A stretch of DNA of 64,000 nt from Blastococcus sp. HT6-4 (GTDB lineage Bacteria; Actinomycetota; Actinomycetes; Mycobacteriales; Geodermatophilaceae), in the NCBI RefSeq assembly GCF_039679125.1, contig NZ_CP155551.1, positions 2,852,001-2,916,000 on the forward strand, in the 5' to 3' direction. This document shows positions 62,855-64,000 of this stretch, in pieces. Each line of letters begins with the position of its first letter. Position 1 is the stretch's first letter. Below the pieces are notes generated by a model. That model did no database searches. It was not told the origin of the DNA and saw only the letters and a list, made by a program, of their open reading frames with translations. The translations under genes and the position numbers were made by a program.

Positions 62855-63645
62855 ATGGGCAGCACGGAGACGATCCGGATCCCCCACCGCTGTACCGTCC
62901 GCAGTTCGCGGACGAGCAGCTCTCCGCCACCGCCAACCTGCTCGCCATCGAGCCCTACGGGCACGGGGGGACCCGCGCCTCGTACGGGCAGTTCACCTAC
63001 TGGGACACGGCCATCGCCGGGCTGCAGGTGCTCGACGCCGGCATCCCCGACGCCTTCGTCCTGGGCACCTCGCAGGGCGGATGGATCGCGGCACGCATGG
63101 CGATGCTGGCCCCCGGCACCGTCAAGGGCATCGTCCCGCTCGGCACCTCGATGGACTTCGAGAGCCAGCGCAGCCGCGAGCTGGGGTGCTGGGACGGGGT
63201 CGCGTTCTGCACCCCCGCCATCGACGCCCTCGCGCAGCCCGTCGGCGACGACTGGGTCATCCCGGTCGAGCTCGTCGACGCCACTCTCGCGGAGGGCATG
63301 GGCGACGACGTCCCGGACGACGAGCGCGCCTTCTGGCACAAGACGCACCAGGAGAACTACGCCGGCGACTCCGGGCGGGAGCGGCTCCGGATCAGCAGCA
63401 TCAACCTGCGCGACCGGGACGGCCTGCACGGCCGGCTGGACAGCGTGCGGTGCCCCGTCCTGTGGATGCACGGCACGGCGGACCGGGTCTACTCGGTGGC
63501 GAACGCCGAGGCCGAGATCGGGCTCTTCGTCAACAGCGCGAACGCCGAGCTGCGCGTCGTCGAGGGCGGGCAGCACTTCCTCAGCGCCACCCACGCCCAA
63601 GACGTGAACGCCGCGACGGTCGAGTTCATCAACCGCTGGAAGTAG
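62855..63645 (+). pseudogene. Alpha/beta hydrolase with an internal deletion and frameshift
   Basis: The ATG at 62855 (AGGGA upstream) reads MGSTETIRIPHRC, but the rest of the protein is in another frame from about 62890: LYRPQFADEQLSATANLLAI, AFVLGTSQGGWIAARMAML (nucleophile), CPVLWMHGTADRVYS (acid) and VVEGGQHFLSA (His). Between RIPH and LYRPQFA a typical hydrolase has some 25 more residues with the first strand and HG oxyanion turn; these are absent. The deletion and frame change together indicate a pseudogene despite an intact triad. Confidence 0.7.
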
Positions 63646-63679
63646 CGCTCGCCGGCCCTGCCGGCACCCCGCCGCGCGA

Positions 63680-63778
63680 TAGGGTCGGCCCCGTCCCGAA
63701 CGTCCGTGTGTAACTACCTGCTGCCGCCCTCGCCCGGCGGATCAAGGCGGCACGCCCCGATCCGCAGCAGCAGAGGTC
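63680..63778 (+). promoter_or_regulatory. Promoter and leader of the MFS gene
   Basis: TAGGGT (63680-63685) fits a -10 box, giving a leader of about 85 nt. Inside it, GTG at 63706 opens a short frame reading VCNYLLPPSPGG that would overlap the MFS start. A regulatory leader peptide is possible but unproven. Confidence 0.35.
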
Positions 63779-64000
63779 ATGTTCCGCACGCGCCCGACCA
63801 GCTCCGTGCTCATCCGCTCGGCCGGTCTCTCCTACTTCCCGATCGCCTTCATCGCGCGGCTGCCGTTCGCGATGATGACCGTCGGCGTCCTCACCCTGGT
63901 CGTCGCCGAGCGCGGCTCGGTGACCCTCGGCGGGCTCAACTCGGCCGTCGCCGGCCTGGGCACCGCGATCGCCGGCCCCCTGCTCGGCGCCGCCGCCGAC
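63779..64000 (+). CDS. MFS transporter, N-terminal part only
   Basis: The first 74 residues are visible before the window ends. Two TM helices are seen (LSYFPIAFIARLPFAMMTVG, then LTLVV after a tight turn; LNSAVAGLGTAIAGPLLGAA), ending at GAAAD, which is the start of the conserved MFS A-motif loop. Substrate unknown. ATG start with CAGAGG upstream. Confidence 0.7.
   Translation, partial: MFRTRPTSSVLIRSAGLSYFPIAFIARLPFAMMTVGVLTLVVAERGSVTLGGLNSAVAGLGTAIAGPLLGAAAD

Overview
The window is high-GC DNA with dense, often overlapping genes and many GTG starts. Several features point to a Gram-positive high-GC actinobacterium, most likely close to the Geodermatophilaceae: a single-chain biotin carboxylase/BCCP/carboxyltransferase, an actinobacterial-type c-di-AMP riboswitch ahead of an NlpC/P60 wall hydrolase, and many apparently leaderless genes with a TANNNT box 6-8 nt before the start codon. 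The family assignment is an inference from gene content and base composition. No rRNA, tRNA, CRISPR array, integrase or insertion sequence was recognised.

Layout. 0-20.5 kb is mostly housekeeping and envelope: a flavodoxin-like fragment, threonine ammonia-lyase, a D-2-hydroxyacid dehydrogenase, a voltage-sensor-like membrane protein flanked by two tiny paralogous basic proteins, the fused acyl-CoA carboxylase, the riboswitch-controlled NlpC/P60 protein, a Rieske/hemerythrin pair, an AAA ATPase, an SMP-30-like protein, two GGDEF proteins, a GT51 transglycosylase, an unusual three-gene envelope operon (coiled-coil protein, four-TM coiled-coil protein, OmpA-like lipoprotein) and a secreted ScyD/ScyE-like protein.

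20.5-36 kb is accessory and partly decayed. It holds a DUF4352-like secreted or anchored protein, a wrecked zinc-ribbon paralog, a frameshifted gene coupled to a NUDIX gene, a Phd/Doc-like toxin-antitoxin pair, a CocE/NonD hydrolase, two convergent VapBC modules, an HTH/nucleotidyltransferase pair with an operator-like inverted repeat, an alcohol dehydrogenase, a DUF3048 protein, the intact zinc-ribbon protein, a thioesterase, a frameshifted ADP-ribosylglycohydrolase/phosphatase fusion and a decayed biotin-carboxylase fragment.

36.5-50.8 kb is a defence island with visibly lower GC in places: McrB (EVE-like domain plus GTPase) and McrC, a GIY-YIG-type remnant, a PLD nuclease/SF2 helicase/DUF3427 protein, two small unknown ORFs, a solo adenine-type DNA methyltransferase, a divergent type IIG-like nuclease-methyltransferase and an AIPR-family protein. 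Together these look able to recognise modified DNA, protect self DNA by methylation and cut or abort on phage infection. The PLD-helicase/methyltransferase/IIG/AIPR block is the best candidate for an uncharacterised composite system.

51-64 kb returns to chromosomal-type genes, with further decay: a dead enoyl-CoA hydratase copy beside its intact paralog, an AarF/ABC1 kinase with two frameshifts, and a RecB-like nuclease/UPF1-like helicase with a single-base frameshift. It also has two paralogous double ABM-like proteins, an Excalibur protein, a 4-oxalocrotonate tautomerase-like protein, an alpha/beta hydrolase behind an 18-codon leader ORF, a hydrolase with an internal deletion, and the start of an MFS transporter. 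A recurring theme is an intact gene in one place and a decayed copy of it elsewhere in the same window.
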